64,000 nucleotides of DNA from Haliscomenobacter sp033763495. GTDB lineage: Bacteria > Bacteroidota > Bacteroidia > Chitinophagales > Saprospiraceae. Every line of letters begins with the position of its first letter. Within the stretch, counting starts at the first letter, position 1. The notes under the pieces were generated by a model. The model was not told where the DNA came from. It did no database searches and was given only the letters and a program-made list of their open reading frames with translations. The stretch spans positions 62,001 through 126,000 of the forward strand of contig NZ_JANRKL010000233.1 in NCBI RefSeq assembly GCF_033763495.1. The letters are read 5' to 3'. Positions 44,571 to 53,577 of this stretch are shown piece after piece. A program made the translations under genes and the position numbers.

Positions 44571-45770
44571 ATGTCCATTATGAATACCTTCCCTTTTGCT
44601 TTTGGGATTTTTTCTAAAGGCCGGCAAAAAAAACGCCTCGCTGCCCGCTTCAAGGATCAGGTAATTGATTTGTTCGCCTTGGCTGAAGCTGGTTTTTTTG
44701 AGAAGTTGCGCATCAAAAAAACGGTCTTTCGCCAGGATTTTTTAAACGACTTTATCAGTCTGGGCAAAGCCAAAACCAATGCAGTAAGGGCAAGGTTAGC
44801 GGAATTGTTTGTAAGGCCGGATGCCACTATGGAAGCCTTTTTGTATCCCGAAGCAGCAGTTAATTTGTACCTGCCAGTAAAAATTGGCGACTACACCGAT
44901 TTTTATTCCAGTGAGCAACATGCCTACAATGTTGGCGTAATGTTCCGTGACCCCAGCAAGGCCTTGTTGCCCAATTGGAAACACCTGCCTGTAGCTTACC
45001 ACGGTCGAGCGAGTTCAATTGTTGTATCGGGTACCAATTTTCATCGGCCCAAGGGGCAAATCAATGCTTCGGATGAAACGCCACCCGTGTTTTCAGCCAG
45101 CAAACGGGTAGATATTGAGTTGGAAATGGCTACCATCATTGGAAAAGGAAACCCCATTGGTGAGGCCATAGATGTAAACCAGGCGGAGGAATATGTTTTT
45201 GGTTTTGCCCTGTTCAATGATTGGTCAGCCCGCGATATCCAGCGTTGGGAATACGTGCCTTTGGGACCTTTTTTGGCCAAGAATTTTATGTCCTCCATGG
45301 CGCCCTGGGTGATTCCCATCGAAGAGTTAGAAGAATTCCGGGTACCTGCTGAGGTACAGAATCCGGTCGTATTACCTTACCTTCAAGAAAATAAACGTCG
45401 GAACTTTGATGTGCAACTTGACGTTTACCTCCAAACCTTCAATGGTGAAAAGGTAAAAATTGCCAGTTCCAATTTCAAAAACATGTATTGGACTGTAGCA
45501 CAACAAATTGCCCATCACACCATCAATGGCTGTAACTTAAATGTAGGGGATGTCCTGGCTTCAGGCACTATTTCTGGTAAAACCCAGGATAGTTTTGGAT
45601 CTTTGTTGGAATTGAGCTGGGGGGGTAAAAACCCCATTCAACTCCCGGATGGCAGTACCCGCAGCTTCTTGGAAGACGGGGACACCATTATCATTGAAGG
45701 CTTCGCGGAAAAAGATGGAGTCAGGGTTGATTTTGGTGAAGTCCGAGGGACGGTATTGCCTGCACTTTAA
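44571..45770 (+). CDS. fahA: Fumarylacetoacetase
   Basis: This final enzyme of homogentisate degradation cleaves fumarylacetoacetate to fumarate and acetoacetate. Its 399 residues contain the metal-binding and catalytic signatures YTDFYSSEQHAYNVG, VDIELEMATIIGKGNPIGE, FNDWSARDIQRWEYVPLGPFLAKNF and SGTISGKTQDSFGSLLELSWGG. It is slightly shorter than the mammalian enzyme (419). In-frame ATGs at 44571 and 44580 are both plausible. It is co-transcribed with hmgA; acs follows after 172 bases with its own promoter candidate. Confidence 0.95.
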   Translation: MSIMNTFPFAFGIFSKGRQKKRLAARFKDQVIDLFALAEAGFFEKLRIKKTVFRQDFLNDFISLGKAKTNAVRARLAELFVRPDATMEAFLYPEAAVNLYLPVKIGDYTDFYSSEQHAYNVGVMFRDPSKALLPNWKHLPVAYHGRASSIVVSGTNFHRPKGQINASDETPPVFSASKRVDIELEMATIIGKGNPIGEAIDVNQAEEYVFGFALFNDWSARDIQRWEYVPLGPFLAKNFMSSMAPWVIPIEELEEFRVPAEVQNPVVLPYLQENKRRNFDVQLDVYLQTFNGEKVKIASSNFKNMYWTVAQQIAHHTINGCNLNVGDVLASGTISGKTQDSFGSLLELSWGGKNPIQLPDGSTRSFLEDGDTIIIEGFAEKDGVRVDFGEVRGTVLPAL

Positions 45771-45889
45771 ACTCACCTTATTTATATGGGACAAAAACCT
45801 ACTACCCTATTCAGAACGACTAGATTAATATGTAGAAATGGTCAGGCTGACCAACCGATCAATTACAGCTCTCTTTTTCTCCCAAATCT

Positions 45890-45920
45890 TTTGCTTGTTC
45901 GGGCACAGCACTTAAATTTA
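45890..45920 (+). promoter_or_regulatory. Candidate promoter for acs
   Basis: A TTTG at 45890-45893 and TAAATTTA at 45913-45920 (7 of 8 positions of TAnnTTTG) are 19 bases apart, the expected Bacteroidota spacing. The -7 box ends 22 bases before the ATG at 45943. Confidence 0.5.
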
Positions 45921-45942
45921 CCCATCAAACATTACCTGCAAC

Positions 45943-47847
45943 ATGACTCTGCAAATCCGTACCATTGAAGAATACCACGCGGCCTACCAACGCGCTGTTG
46001 ACAATCCTGAAGCTTTTTGGGCTGAACAAGCTGAAACCTTTCAGTGGCGTAAACCCTGGGATAAAGTATTAGACTGGAATTTTGAAGGACCTGATGTCAA
46101 ATGGTTTCTTGGAGGACAGCTCAACATCACTGAAAACTGCCTGGATCGCCATTTGGCCACCCGGGGAGATCAAGTGGCCATCCTTTGGGAAGCCAACGAC
46201 CCCGAGGCACCCAATCGCAGTTTCACCTACCGCCAACTTCATACCGAAGTATGTAAAGCTGCCAACGCCCTCAAAGCCAATGGCATTCAAAAGGGTGATC
46301 GGGTTTGTTTTTACATGCCGATGGTCCCAGAATTGGCCATAGGGATTCTAGCTTGTGCGCGTATTGGTGCGATACACTCAGTTGTATTTGCAGGCTTTTC
46401 TGCCCATTCTCTGGCAGATCGCATCAAGGACGCGGAGTGCAAAATGGTGATCACTTCGGATTACAACAGCCGTGGAGCCAAACACATTACTGTCAAAAAG
46501 GTGGTCGATGATGCCTTGCTCATGGGTTGTGGCTCGGTGGAAACCGTTCTGGTTTATCAATGTGTAGAAGATCCTGTTGCCATGCAAGCAGGGCGTGACA
46601 AGTGGTGGCACGAAGAAGTCAATCATCAATCCAATGACTGTCCTGCCACGGTAATGGACTCCGAAGACATGCTTTTCATCCTGTATACTTCGGGCTCTAC
46701 GGGCAAACCCAAAGGTGTGGTTCATACCTGTGGAGGGTATATGGTGTACACTGCCTACAGCTTCCGCAATGTATTTCAAATTCAGGATGGTGACATCTAC
46801 TGGTGTACGGCCGATATTGGCTGGATCACCGGGCATTCTTACATTGTTTATGGGCCGCTTTTAAGTGGTGCTACCTCGATTATGTTTGAAGGTGTTCCTA
46901 CCTATCCAGATGCGGGTCGTTTTTGGGAAATCTGTGACAAACACCAGGTAACCCATTTTTATACTGCGCCTACTGCCATTCGGGCACTACAAGCACAGGG
47001 CGATTCCTGGGTAGAAAAGCACAGTTTGTCTAGCATTAAAGTACTGGGTAGTGTGGGTGAGCCCATCAATGAAGAAGCCTGGCGTTGGTACAACGATAAA
47101 ATTGGAAAAGGGAACGCACCAATTGTAGATACCTGGTGGCAAACCGAAACAGGTGGCATCTTAATTTCTCCCCTAGCTGGAATAACCCCGCTCAAACCCT
47201 GTTACGCTACACTACCCTTGCCTGGTGTTCAACCTTGCTTGACCACTTCAGATGGCGTTGAAATTGAAGGAAATGACGTCGAAGGGTTATTGTGTATGAA
47301 ATTCCCCTGGCCCTCCATTTTGCGGACGACTTACGGGGATCACGAACGTTGTCGCCAAACCTACTTTAGCCCCATTAAAGGTATGTATTTCACGGGCGAT
47401 GGTGCGCGTCGCGACAAGGATGGGTATTACCGAATCATTGGCCGAGTGGACGACGTCATCAATGTATCCGGCCACCGATTGGGAACGGCAGAAGTAGAAA
47501 ATGCCATCAATCAACACCCTGGCGTGGTCGAATCAGCAGTAGTGGGTTATCCACACGAAATCAAAGGACAAGGGATTTACGCCTACGTCATTACGACTGA
47601 CCCTGTCAGCGATGAAGACAAATTCCGCAAAGAGGTATTGGACGTGGTAAGTAAAGAAATTGGTCCGATTGCCAAACCGGATAAGATCCAAATCGTGAGT
47701 GGTTTGCCTAAAACTCGTTCAGGCAAAATCATGCGCAGGATTCTGCGTAAGGTAGCTGAAGGGGATACTTCCAATCTTGGCGATGTATCCACTTTACTCA
47801 ACCCGGAAGTGGTGGAAGAGATCAAGAGTGGGGCGGCACAACTTTAA
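45943..47847 (+). CDS. acs: Acetyl-CoA synthetase (acetate-CoA ligase)
   Basis: This 634-residue ANL-family enzyme activates acetate to acetyl-CoA through acetyl-AMP. The P-loop is YTSGSTGKPKGVVHT. Other marks are YWCTADIGWITGHSYIVYGPLL, DTWWQTETGG, the hinge FTGDGARRDKDGYYRIIGRVDDVINVSGHRLGTAEVE and the C-terminal lysine motif PKTRSGKIMRRILRK, which is acetylated in homologues. It is slightly short against typical Acs (about 650). An unrecognised kinase-like gene begins 8 bases after its stop. Confidence 0.96.
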   Translation: MTLQIRTIEEYHAAYQRAVDNPEAFWAEQAETFQWRKPWDKVLDWNFEGPDVKWFLGGQLNITENCLDRHLATRGDQVAILWEANDPEAPNRSFTYRQLHTEVCKAANALKANGIQKGDRVCFYMPMVPELAIGILACARIGAIHSVVFAGFSAHSLADRIKDAECKMVITSDYNSRGAKHITVKKVVDDALLMGCGSVETVLVYQCVEDPVAMQAGRDKWWHEEVNHQSNDCPATVMDSEDMLFILYTSGSTGKPKGVVHTCGGYMVYTAYSFRNVFQIQDGDIYWCTADIGWITGHSYIVYGPLLSGATSIMFEGVPTYPDAGRFWEICDKHQVTHFYTAPTAIRALQAQGDSWVEKHSLSSIKVLGSVGEPINEEAWRWYNDKIGKGNAPIVDTWWQTETGGILISPLAGITPLKPCYATLPLPGVQPCLTTSDGVEIEGNDVEGLLCMKFPWPSILRTTYGDHERCRQTYFSPIKGMYFTGDGARRDKDGYYRIIGRVDDVINVSGHRLGTAEVENAINQHPGVVESAVVGYPHEIKGQGIYAYVITTDPVSDEDKFRKEVLDVVSKEIGPIAKPDKIQIVSGLPKTRSGKIMRRILRKVAEGDTSNLGDVSTLLNPEVVEEIKSGAAQL

Positions 47848-47855
47848 AAAAATGT

Positions 47856-48893
47856 ATGAAAGGAAACGTACCCTCTCAAAAAAAACAGGTCTACCCCATT
47901 CAGGAACACTTACTGGAGTATTTAAACAAATACAATCGTGCGACCAACCTGCCGCTACAATACAGTGACTTGTTGCGTTACAATACTGCAATACCCTTAA
48001 TTGATCAGGAGGGCAACGACACCCTTTGGGAAACAGTGTATTACCCCGAGTATGATCAAAAGGAAATTTTCCAGGCTCTGAAGTACATCTATTCGCTACT
48101 CAAGGTGGATGGCAATGTGGAGCTTTTGGACCACCTGACCATCGCCAGGATCGACTACTGCAATTTTGGCAACTCCAAACCTTTTCGCATCCGCATCATC
48201 AACCGGATCAACGACAACTACGATCACTTTTATGTCAAAAAAGCGGATGCTTCAAGGGTTTATGGGCTGGAACTAGAGGACTTGCTTTCGCCCAATACCA
48301 TGATTTATATGGTGAGCGGCAGTACCTTGATTGAGGAGCACATTGCCGGCGTACCAGGTGATGATTTTATGAAACGCCATTTGAATGAATCCGTTTTTAA
48401 CAAGACCCGAATCGCCAAGGAGTTTGTCAAATTCAATGAACGTTGTTTTGCCCGGCTTTTGGGAGACATGCGCTCCTACAACTACGTGGTAGACATCACT
48501 CCAGATATTGAAGGCAACCAATATCGTATGCGTGCCATCGATTTTGACCAGCAGTCTTATGAGGGGCGTAAAAGTTTTTATCTCCCCCAATATTTTAAGG
48601 AAAACAACCCAATTATTTTTTTGGGCATCAACAACATGGCACCTGAATCTGTTTTACAGTATCAATTGGAAGAACGGAGTTTGATGGCCGTGCGTATGAA
48701 GACACAGCCCAATCGAACCGCACTTTTTTTCCAAACCATGATGGCCGACGACATCGCTCCTTCTGAAAAAATCCAACAACTTCGGGAGGAACTGATTTAC
48801 CACCACAAGAATGACATTTTTGACAAGTGTTTTACGATGGGACAAATAGTGGTAAGCAATATCAATTTGTTGACGCAGAAATACCATCGGTAG
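47856..48893 (+). CDS. Unrecognised protein with kinase-like motifs, coupled to acs
   Basis: This 345-residue protein matches no family I can name with certainty. Its central part has the order of motifs of an aminoglycoside-phosphotransferase or protein-kinase-like fold. FYVKKADASR (125-134) could hold the beta-3 lysine, EEHIAGVPGDD (160-170) resembles the hinge segment, RLLGDMRSYNYVVD (200-213) resembles a catalytic loop with D204 and N209, and RAIDFDQQ (226-233) resembles the metal-binding DFD/DFG. The N-terminal 100 residues and C-terminal 110 residues are not recognisable. It starts 8 bases after acs, so it is almost certainly co-transcribed, which suggests a regulatory or modifying link to acetate activation, but that is inference. 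Confidence 0.75.
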   Translation: MKGNVPSQKKQVYPIQEHLLEYLNKYNRATNLPLQYSDLLRYNTAIPLIDQEGNDTLWETVYYPEYDQKEIFQALKYIYSLLKVDGNVELLDHLTIARIDYCNFGNSKPFRIRIINRINDNYDHFYVKKADASRVYGLELEDLLSPNTMIYMVSGSTLIEEHIAGVPGDDFMKRHLNESVFNKTRIAKEFVKFNERCFARLLGDMRSYNYVVDITPDIEGNQYRMRAIDFDQQSYEGRKSFYLPQYFKENNPIIFLGINNMAPESVLQYQLEERSLMAVRMKTQPNRTALFFQTMMADDIAPSEKIQQLREELIYHHKNDIFDKCFTMGQIVVSNINLLTQKYHR

Positions 48894-48901
48894 AAAAAAA
48901 A

Positions 48902-48937
48902 AGGCCTCCCCCGAATGCGGAAAGAGGCTATCCCAAA
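48902..48937 (+). terminator. Weak hairpin after the kinase-like gene
   Basis: GCCTC and GAGGC form a 5-bp stem around an approximately 15-base loop just after the stop at 48893. There is no clear T tract. It is a possible but weak terminator. Confidence 0.3.
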
Positions 48938-49097
48938 AACCGATTATACGTTATTGTGGTTGTGCTAGCGTGCTGAATCTGACCTCAAAAACCTCGATGA
49001 AATCGTCAAACCCTGGTCAAATCTTAACGCTGAGGTAAAATTAATCAAAGTTTTTGTTATATAAAAAAAATATTTCTCTTTTGGCTAAAGTTGCACT

Positions 49098-50195
49098 ATG
49101 ATTTACGGATCGGAGGTTTTGCCAAGGTTAACGGCTATAGAAGAGCAAAGATATGCCCGACACTTGGCCCTACCTGATTTTGATGTGCTTGCCCAGCAAA
49201 AACTGAAGGCAGCAAAAGTGTTGGTGGTGGGCGCGGGTGGCTTGGGCTCCCCTCTCCTACTCTACCTGGCTGCAGCGGGTGTGGGCAAGATCGGTATTGT
49301 TGATTTTGACACCGTTGACCTAAGTAATTTACAACGCCAGATTCTTTATACACCTGAAGATTTGGGAAAATCCAAAGCACATACGGCAGCGCAACGCGTT
49401 CAGGCTTTGAATCCTCATGTTGATGTTCAAGTTTACGACAAGGCTTTAAATGCAGACAATGCTTTGGCTATCATCGCTGAATACGACCTAGTAGCTGATG
49501 GAACCGATAATTTCCCAACCCGTTACCTCGTCAATGACGCCTGTGTGCTGGCAGGTAAGACCAACGTATACGCCTCTATTTTTCGCTACGAAGGGCAGGT
49601 TTCGGTTTTTAATTTTCCTTTGCCCGATGGCCAACGTGGACTCAATTACCGAAATCTTTACCCTGAACCACCCCCTCCAGGCACAGTACCCTCTTGTGCA
49701 GAGGGGGGAGTACTGGGTGTACTCCCAGGAATAATAGGGAGCATCCAGGCCAATGAGGTCATCAAAATCATCACTGGTATCGGCGAACCTCTGGTGGGGA
49801 AATTGTTTTTGTTTGATGCTGCCAGTATGAGTTCCCGTTCCATCAAATTGATGTCTAAGGAGCCTTATCCTATTGACGCACTTCGCGAAACGAGTTATTA
49901 CTGCACCCCTTCTCAGTTGGAAGTCCCAACTATTGCCCTGGAAGAGTTGGAGCAATGGCGAGTTCAAGGGCGTAGCTTTCAACTCATCGATGTACGTCAG
50001 CCTGAGGAGTACGCCCGCCACAACCTGGGCGGACTACTGATCCCGCTAGGCGAGTTGATGGCCAATCTCGATAAAATTGAACGGCAGCACCCCGTAGTCA
50101 TCCATTGCCAAAGTGGAGTGCGAAGCAAGGAGGCAATCCTGCTCCTTCAACGGCAAATGGGTTGGCAACACCTCTACAATTTGGCGATGAACTGA
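49098..50195 (+). CDS. MoeB/ThiF-type E1-like adenylyltransferase fused to rhodanese
   Basis: This 365-residue protein adenylates the C-terminus of a ubiquitin-like sulfur carrier (MoaD or ThiS) and can transfer sulfur through its rhodanese domain. The E1 domain has GAGGLG (45-50), the DLSNLQRQILYTPEDLGKSKA segment and the catalytic cysteine C200 in VPSCAEGGVLGVLPG. The rhodanese domain has the sulfur cysteine C337 in HCQSGVRS. The zinc CxxC pair usual in MoeB is absent: NYRN stands at 183-186 where CxxC is expected, and the second pair is also missing. The C-terminus ends at HLYNLAMN, roughly 10 residues before the usual rhodanese end. No moa or thi gene is adjacent. Confidence 0.9.
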   Translation: MIYGSEVLPRLTAIEEQRYARHLALPDFDVLAQQKLKAAKVLVVGAGGLGSPLLLYLAAAGVGKIGIVDFDTVDLSNLQRQILYTPEDLGKSKAHTAAQRVQALNPHVDVQVYDKALNADNALAIIAEYDLVADGTDNFPTRYLVNDACVLAGKTNVYASIFRYEGQVSVFNFPLPDGQRGLNYRNLYPEPPPPGTVPSCAEGGVLGVLPGIIGSIQANEVIKIITGIGEPLVGKLFLFDAASMSSRSIKLMSKEPYPIDALRETSYYCTPSQLEVPTIALEELEQWRVQGRSFQLIDVRQPEEYARHNLGGLLIPLGELMANLDKIERQHPVVIHCQSGVRSKEAILLLQRQMGWQHLYNLAMN

Positions 50196-50280
50196 TGCGA
50201 GCACATTAAGAAATTAACCCATCATGACATTAGCAGATTAGCCTATTAGCACACTATCTTTAGCCCATCAAAACCAACTT

Positions 50281-51174
50281 ATGATCAATATCCTCGACCT
50301 TCAATTTTTGGGCGCTTCGGAAGCAATTGCTGCTTTTTTGATTGAAACCGACAGTGGTCCAATTTTGATCGAAACTGGTCCCTACTCTACCTTTCCAGCC
50401 TTGGAAGCAGGTTTGGCAAAACATGGTTATAGGCCTGCCGATATAAAACACGTTTTTATTACCCATATCCATTTTGATCATGCTGGTGCCGCCTGGGCAT
50501 TTGCGCAGCATGGTGCCACCATCTATTTGCACCCTTTCGGCGAGAGGCACATGAATAACCCAGAAAAACTGCTTAATTCGGCCCGGAGGATTTATTTGGA
50601 CCAAATGGACGTATTGTGGGGAGAAATGAAACCCATTCCGCAGGCCCAATTGCGCGTAGTGGCCCACGGCGAAACCATTTATCTGGACGGGCTAAGCCTT
50701 AAAGCCTGGCATACTCCTGGTCACGCAGTGCACCACCTGGTTTGGCAAATCGGAGATAAAATCTTCACCGGAGACGTGGCAGGTGTAAAAATTGGAACGG
50801 GATCAGTGGTTCCACCATGCCCTCCACCGGACATCAACGTTGAAGATTGGTTACAGTCCATTCGATTGTTATCCAGTTTGAAGCCAACCGAATTGTACCT
50901 TACCCATTTTGGATCGGTCCGGGCGGATATCCCCAATCATTTGCTGGATCTGGAAAGGCGTTTATTGGATTGGGCCAATTGGATCAAACCCTATTTTGAG
51001 GATCAAACTCCTCCTGAAACGATTATACCCATTTTTGAGCAATACGTTCAGGAACAATTGATCGAAGGTGGCGCTACCCCGGTTGATCTGGAAAAATATG
51101 CAGCAGCTAACCCTGCACACATGAGTGTAGCGGGTTTGCTGCGGTATTGGGCCAAGAAGACAGAACAGGGGTAA
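50281..51174 (+). CDS. MBL-fold metallo-hydrolase
   Basis: This 297-residue protein has the metallo-beta-lactamase fold. The metal-binding motif HIHFDH follows VFITHIHFDHAG near residue 60. A second histidine is in AWHTPGHAVHHLV, and the bridging aspartate is in IFTGDVAGVK. It resembles cytoplasmic hydrolases of the glyoxalase II/AHL-lactonase type, but the substrate is unknown. It starts 85 bases after the MoeB-rhodanese gene in the same direction and ends 5 bases before a convergent GMC gene. Confidence 0.88.
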   Translation: MINILDLQFLGASEAIAAFLIETDSGPILIETGPYSTFPALEAGLAKHGYRPADIKHVFITHIHFDHAGAAWAFAQHGATIYLHPFGERHMNNPEKLLNSARRIYLDQMDVLWGEMKPIPQAQLRVVAHGETIYLDGLSLKAWHTPGHAVHHLVWQIGDKIFTGDVAGVKIGTGSVVPPCPPPDINVEDWLQSIRLLSSLKPTELYLTHFGSVRADIPNHLLDLERRLLDWANWIKPYFEDQTPPETIIPIFEQYVQEQLIEGGATPVDLEKYAAANPAHMSVAGLLRYWAKKTEQG

Positions 51175-51179
51175 GGCAA

Positions 51180-52784
51180 TTAATTCCCCAAAATCAAATC
51201 CGCTGCCTTTTCTGCAATCATAATAACCGGGGCGTTCGTATTGCCGGAAACAATGGTGGGCATGATTGAAGCATCTGCTATCCGTAGCCCCTCAATACCT
51301 TGTACCCTGAGTTCTTCATCTACCACTGCCATCTCGTCGGAACCCATTTTGCAGGTTCCAACGGGGTGGTACACCGTTTCTACCCTCCGCCTGATGTGCT
51401 CGATGATGGCCTCTTCTGATGCGCCTTTGGCTGGTGGCGTCACACTTGATTTGGTAATTGCCTTCAAAGCTGCTTGATCCATCAACTCCAATGCCAGTTT
51501 GATACCTCCTACCAATATTTTCAGGTCATGTTCTTCGCTCAGGAAATTGGGTTGAATCAAAGGAGCTGCATTAGGATCTACTGAACGCAACCCCAGATAA
51601 CCCCGGCTTTTGGGCTTTAGCAAAGTCGGTAAAATACTAAAACCATCCACCGTTGGCAGGGTCTTCCAGTTGTGCAAATCAGTGTTGTAATCAGCCTGAA
51701 TGGGAGCAAAATGCAACTGCAAATCCGGCCGATCATTTTCTTTAAAAACTTTCGTAAAAGCAACCGCCTCCAAGGGGCCAATGGTCATCGGGCCAGACTT
51801 GGAAATGAGGTATTGCAACAAATATTGCAACTGGTTTAAAGGCTTTAGTGCATGGTTGATGCCTTTGGTATGGGTGATGGCTGACGCATTGACAAACAAG
51901 TGGTCTTGCAGGTTTTGGCCTACTCCTGGCAATATCTTTTTGCTATCGATTCTCCACTTTTTCAATTCTTCTGCAGGCCCAATACCCGAAAGCAGCAACA
52001 ATTGGGGGCTTTGGAAAGCGCCAGCACACAAAATAACCTCCCGACTTGCTTTGGCCGTCTGAAGGGTCTTACCAGCTTGCAAAAACTCCACCCCTACTGC
52101 ACGGTCTTTTTCGATCAACAAGCGCTGTGTTTGAGCTTGGGTAATCACTTTCAAGTTTGGCCGGGACAAAACTGGTTTTAAAAAAGCCGTAGCCGTGCTG
52201 TGCCTTTTTTGATTTTTGATGCTAAATTGAAAATATCCAGTCCCTTCCTGTTCAGCACCATTTACATCGTGATTTTCAGGTATACCCAAAACTTTACAGG
52301 AAGCTACAAATGCTTCAGCTGCTGCCGAGCGGTACTTTTGGTTGTAAGTTATATTGAGTAAGCCACCCTGACCATGGTATTTGGGGTCCAATTGACCCAG
52401 TTGTTCATTGTGTTCGGAACGTTTGAAGTAGGGCAATACCTGATCAAAGGACCAGGAGGGGTTGCCCAATTTGGCCCAATCGTTGTAATCTTCGTGGTTT
52501 CCACGAATGTAGGCCATGGCATTGGTCGAACTACACCCCCCTAGGGTTTTGCCTCTGGGCAAGTATACACGGCGATCATAAAGCTGCGCCTGAGGTTCGG
52601 TTTCAAAACCCCAATCCACTTCTGAACGGTGCAATTTGGCGTAACCTGCCGGGATGTGGATTTCCAGTTTGCGATCCGGCCCACCCGCTTCAAGCAGTAA
52701 AACCTGATTGCCAGGATTGGATGAGAGGCGATTGGCCAATACGCAGCCCGCCGAACCCGCTCCGATGATGATGTAGTCGAACAT
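51180..52784 (-). CDS. GMC-family FAD oxidoreductase (choline dehydrogenase-like)
   Basis: This 534-residue flavoprotein oxidises an alcohol. FAD is bound by IIIGAGSAGCVLANRLS at the N-terminus, and GKTLGGCSSTNAMAYIRGNHEDYNDWAKLGNPSWSFDQVLPYFKRSE is the GMC signature. The C-terminus has VYHPVGTCKMGSD with the catalytic histidine and the LRIADASIMPTIVSGNTNAPVIMIAEKAADLI tail. It resembles BetA and related polyethylene-glycol or alkyl-alcohol dehydrogenases; the substrate is not determinable. It is convergent with the MBL gene. Confidence 0.92.
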   Translation of the reverse strand: MFDYIIIGAGSAGCVLANRLSSNPGNQVLLLEAGGPDRKLEIHIPAGYAKLHRSEVDWGFETEPQAQLYDRRVYLPRGKTLGGCSSTNAMAYIRGNHEDYNDWAKLGNPSWSFDQVLPYFKRSEHNEQLGQLDPKYHGQGGLLNITYNQKYRSAAAEAFVASCKVLGIPENHDVNGAEQEGTGYFQFSIKNQKRHSTATAFLKPVLSRPNLKVITQAQTQRLLIEKDRAVGVEFLQAGKTLQTAKASREVILCAGAFQSPQLLLLSGIGPAEELKKWRIDSKKILPGVGQNLQDHLFVNASAITHTKGINHALKPLNQLQYLLQYLISKSGPMTIGPLEAVAFTKVFKENDRPDLQLHFAPIQADYNTDLHNWKTLPTVDGFSILPTLLKPKSRGYLGLRSVDPNAAPLIQPNFLSEEHDLKILVGGIKLALELMDQAALKAITKSSVTPPAKGASEEAIIEHIRRRVETVYHPVGTCKMGSDEMAVVDEELRVQGIEGLRIADASIMPTIVSGNTNAPVIMIAEKAADLILGN

Positions 52785-52808
52785 ATGATCAAATATTAAA
52801 GAGCATGT

Positions 52809-53498
52809 TTAAGCCAGGAGTTGATCCACCAGCTTACGAACCCCAGTGGTAGCTTTTTCAGCAATAATTTTCACCTCGGGATAATGCCGAGTATCTAAAC
52901 TGGGTTTTGGATCCACGTAATATATTGGTGCTCGGCTTGGTGCATAATCCACCAAACCAGCCGCCGGATACACTTGCATGGAAGTGCCAATTATGATCAA
53001 ATGGTCACAATCACCAACCAGCCGTGCACCTTCCGTAATTTTGGGCACCATCTCACCAAACCAGACGATATGTGGCCGCAGTTGTGTCCCTTTTTCACAA
53101 AGGTCTCCCTGATTGAGATCGTCCTCCCAATGGTAAATCAGGTGCTCATACTCTGAACTGCGTACTTTGCGCAGTTCTCCATGCAAGTGAACGATGGAAC
53201 TACTGCCCGCTCTTTCGTGCAGGTCGTCCACATTTTGGGTCACAATGTGCACCTCGTATTTTTTTTCCAACTCAACCAATGCGTAGTGAGCCAGATTGGG
53301 CTCTACCGTTTTGAGCTGCTGGCGGCGTTGGTTGTAAAAATTAAGCACCAGGCTGGGATTTTTCCGCCAACCTTCAATGGAAGCCACTTCCATGATGTCG
53401 TGCTGCTCCCAAAGTCCGTTGGCGTCGCGAAAAGTACTGATGCCACTTTCGGCACTCATTCCTGCGCCAGAGAGTACCACAATTTTTTCCTTTCTCAT
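52809..53498 (-). CDS. Sir2-type NAD-dependent deacylase, zinc-site cysteines largely missing
   Basis: This 229-residue sirtuin (from ATG 53498) removes acyl groups from protein lysines using NAD. Motifs are VVLSGAGMSAESGISTFRD, TQNVDDLHERAG, the catalytic H106 in HLHGEL, and RPHIVWFGEMVP. In typical sirtuins two CxxC pairs bind zinc between these. Here the first pair is replaced by RSSEY (113-117), and only one cysteine (C134 in DLCEKG) remains of the second. I recall similar changes in other Bacteroidota sirtuins. An upstream in-frame ATG at 53588 would overlap the divergent patatin gene and is unlikely. Confidence 0.9.
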   Translation of the reverse strand: MRKEKIVVLSGAGMSAESGISTFRDANGLWEQHDIMEVASIEGWRKNPSLVLNFYNQRRQQLKTVEPNLAHYALVELEKKYEVHIVTQNVDDLHERAGSSSIVHLHGELRKVRSSEYEHLIYHWEDDLNQGDLCEKGTQLRPHIVWFGEMVPKITEGARLVGDCDHLIIIGTSMQVYPAAGLVDYAPSRAPIYYVDPKPSLDTRHYPEVKIIAEKATTGVRKLVDQLLA

Positions 53499-53577
53499 GG
53501 ATAGTTCAGTGAAATTTATGCCAAAATAAGAAAACATTTTCATCTCTTCCTTCCTTATAGTGGTAAATGAAACGCCC

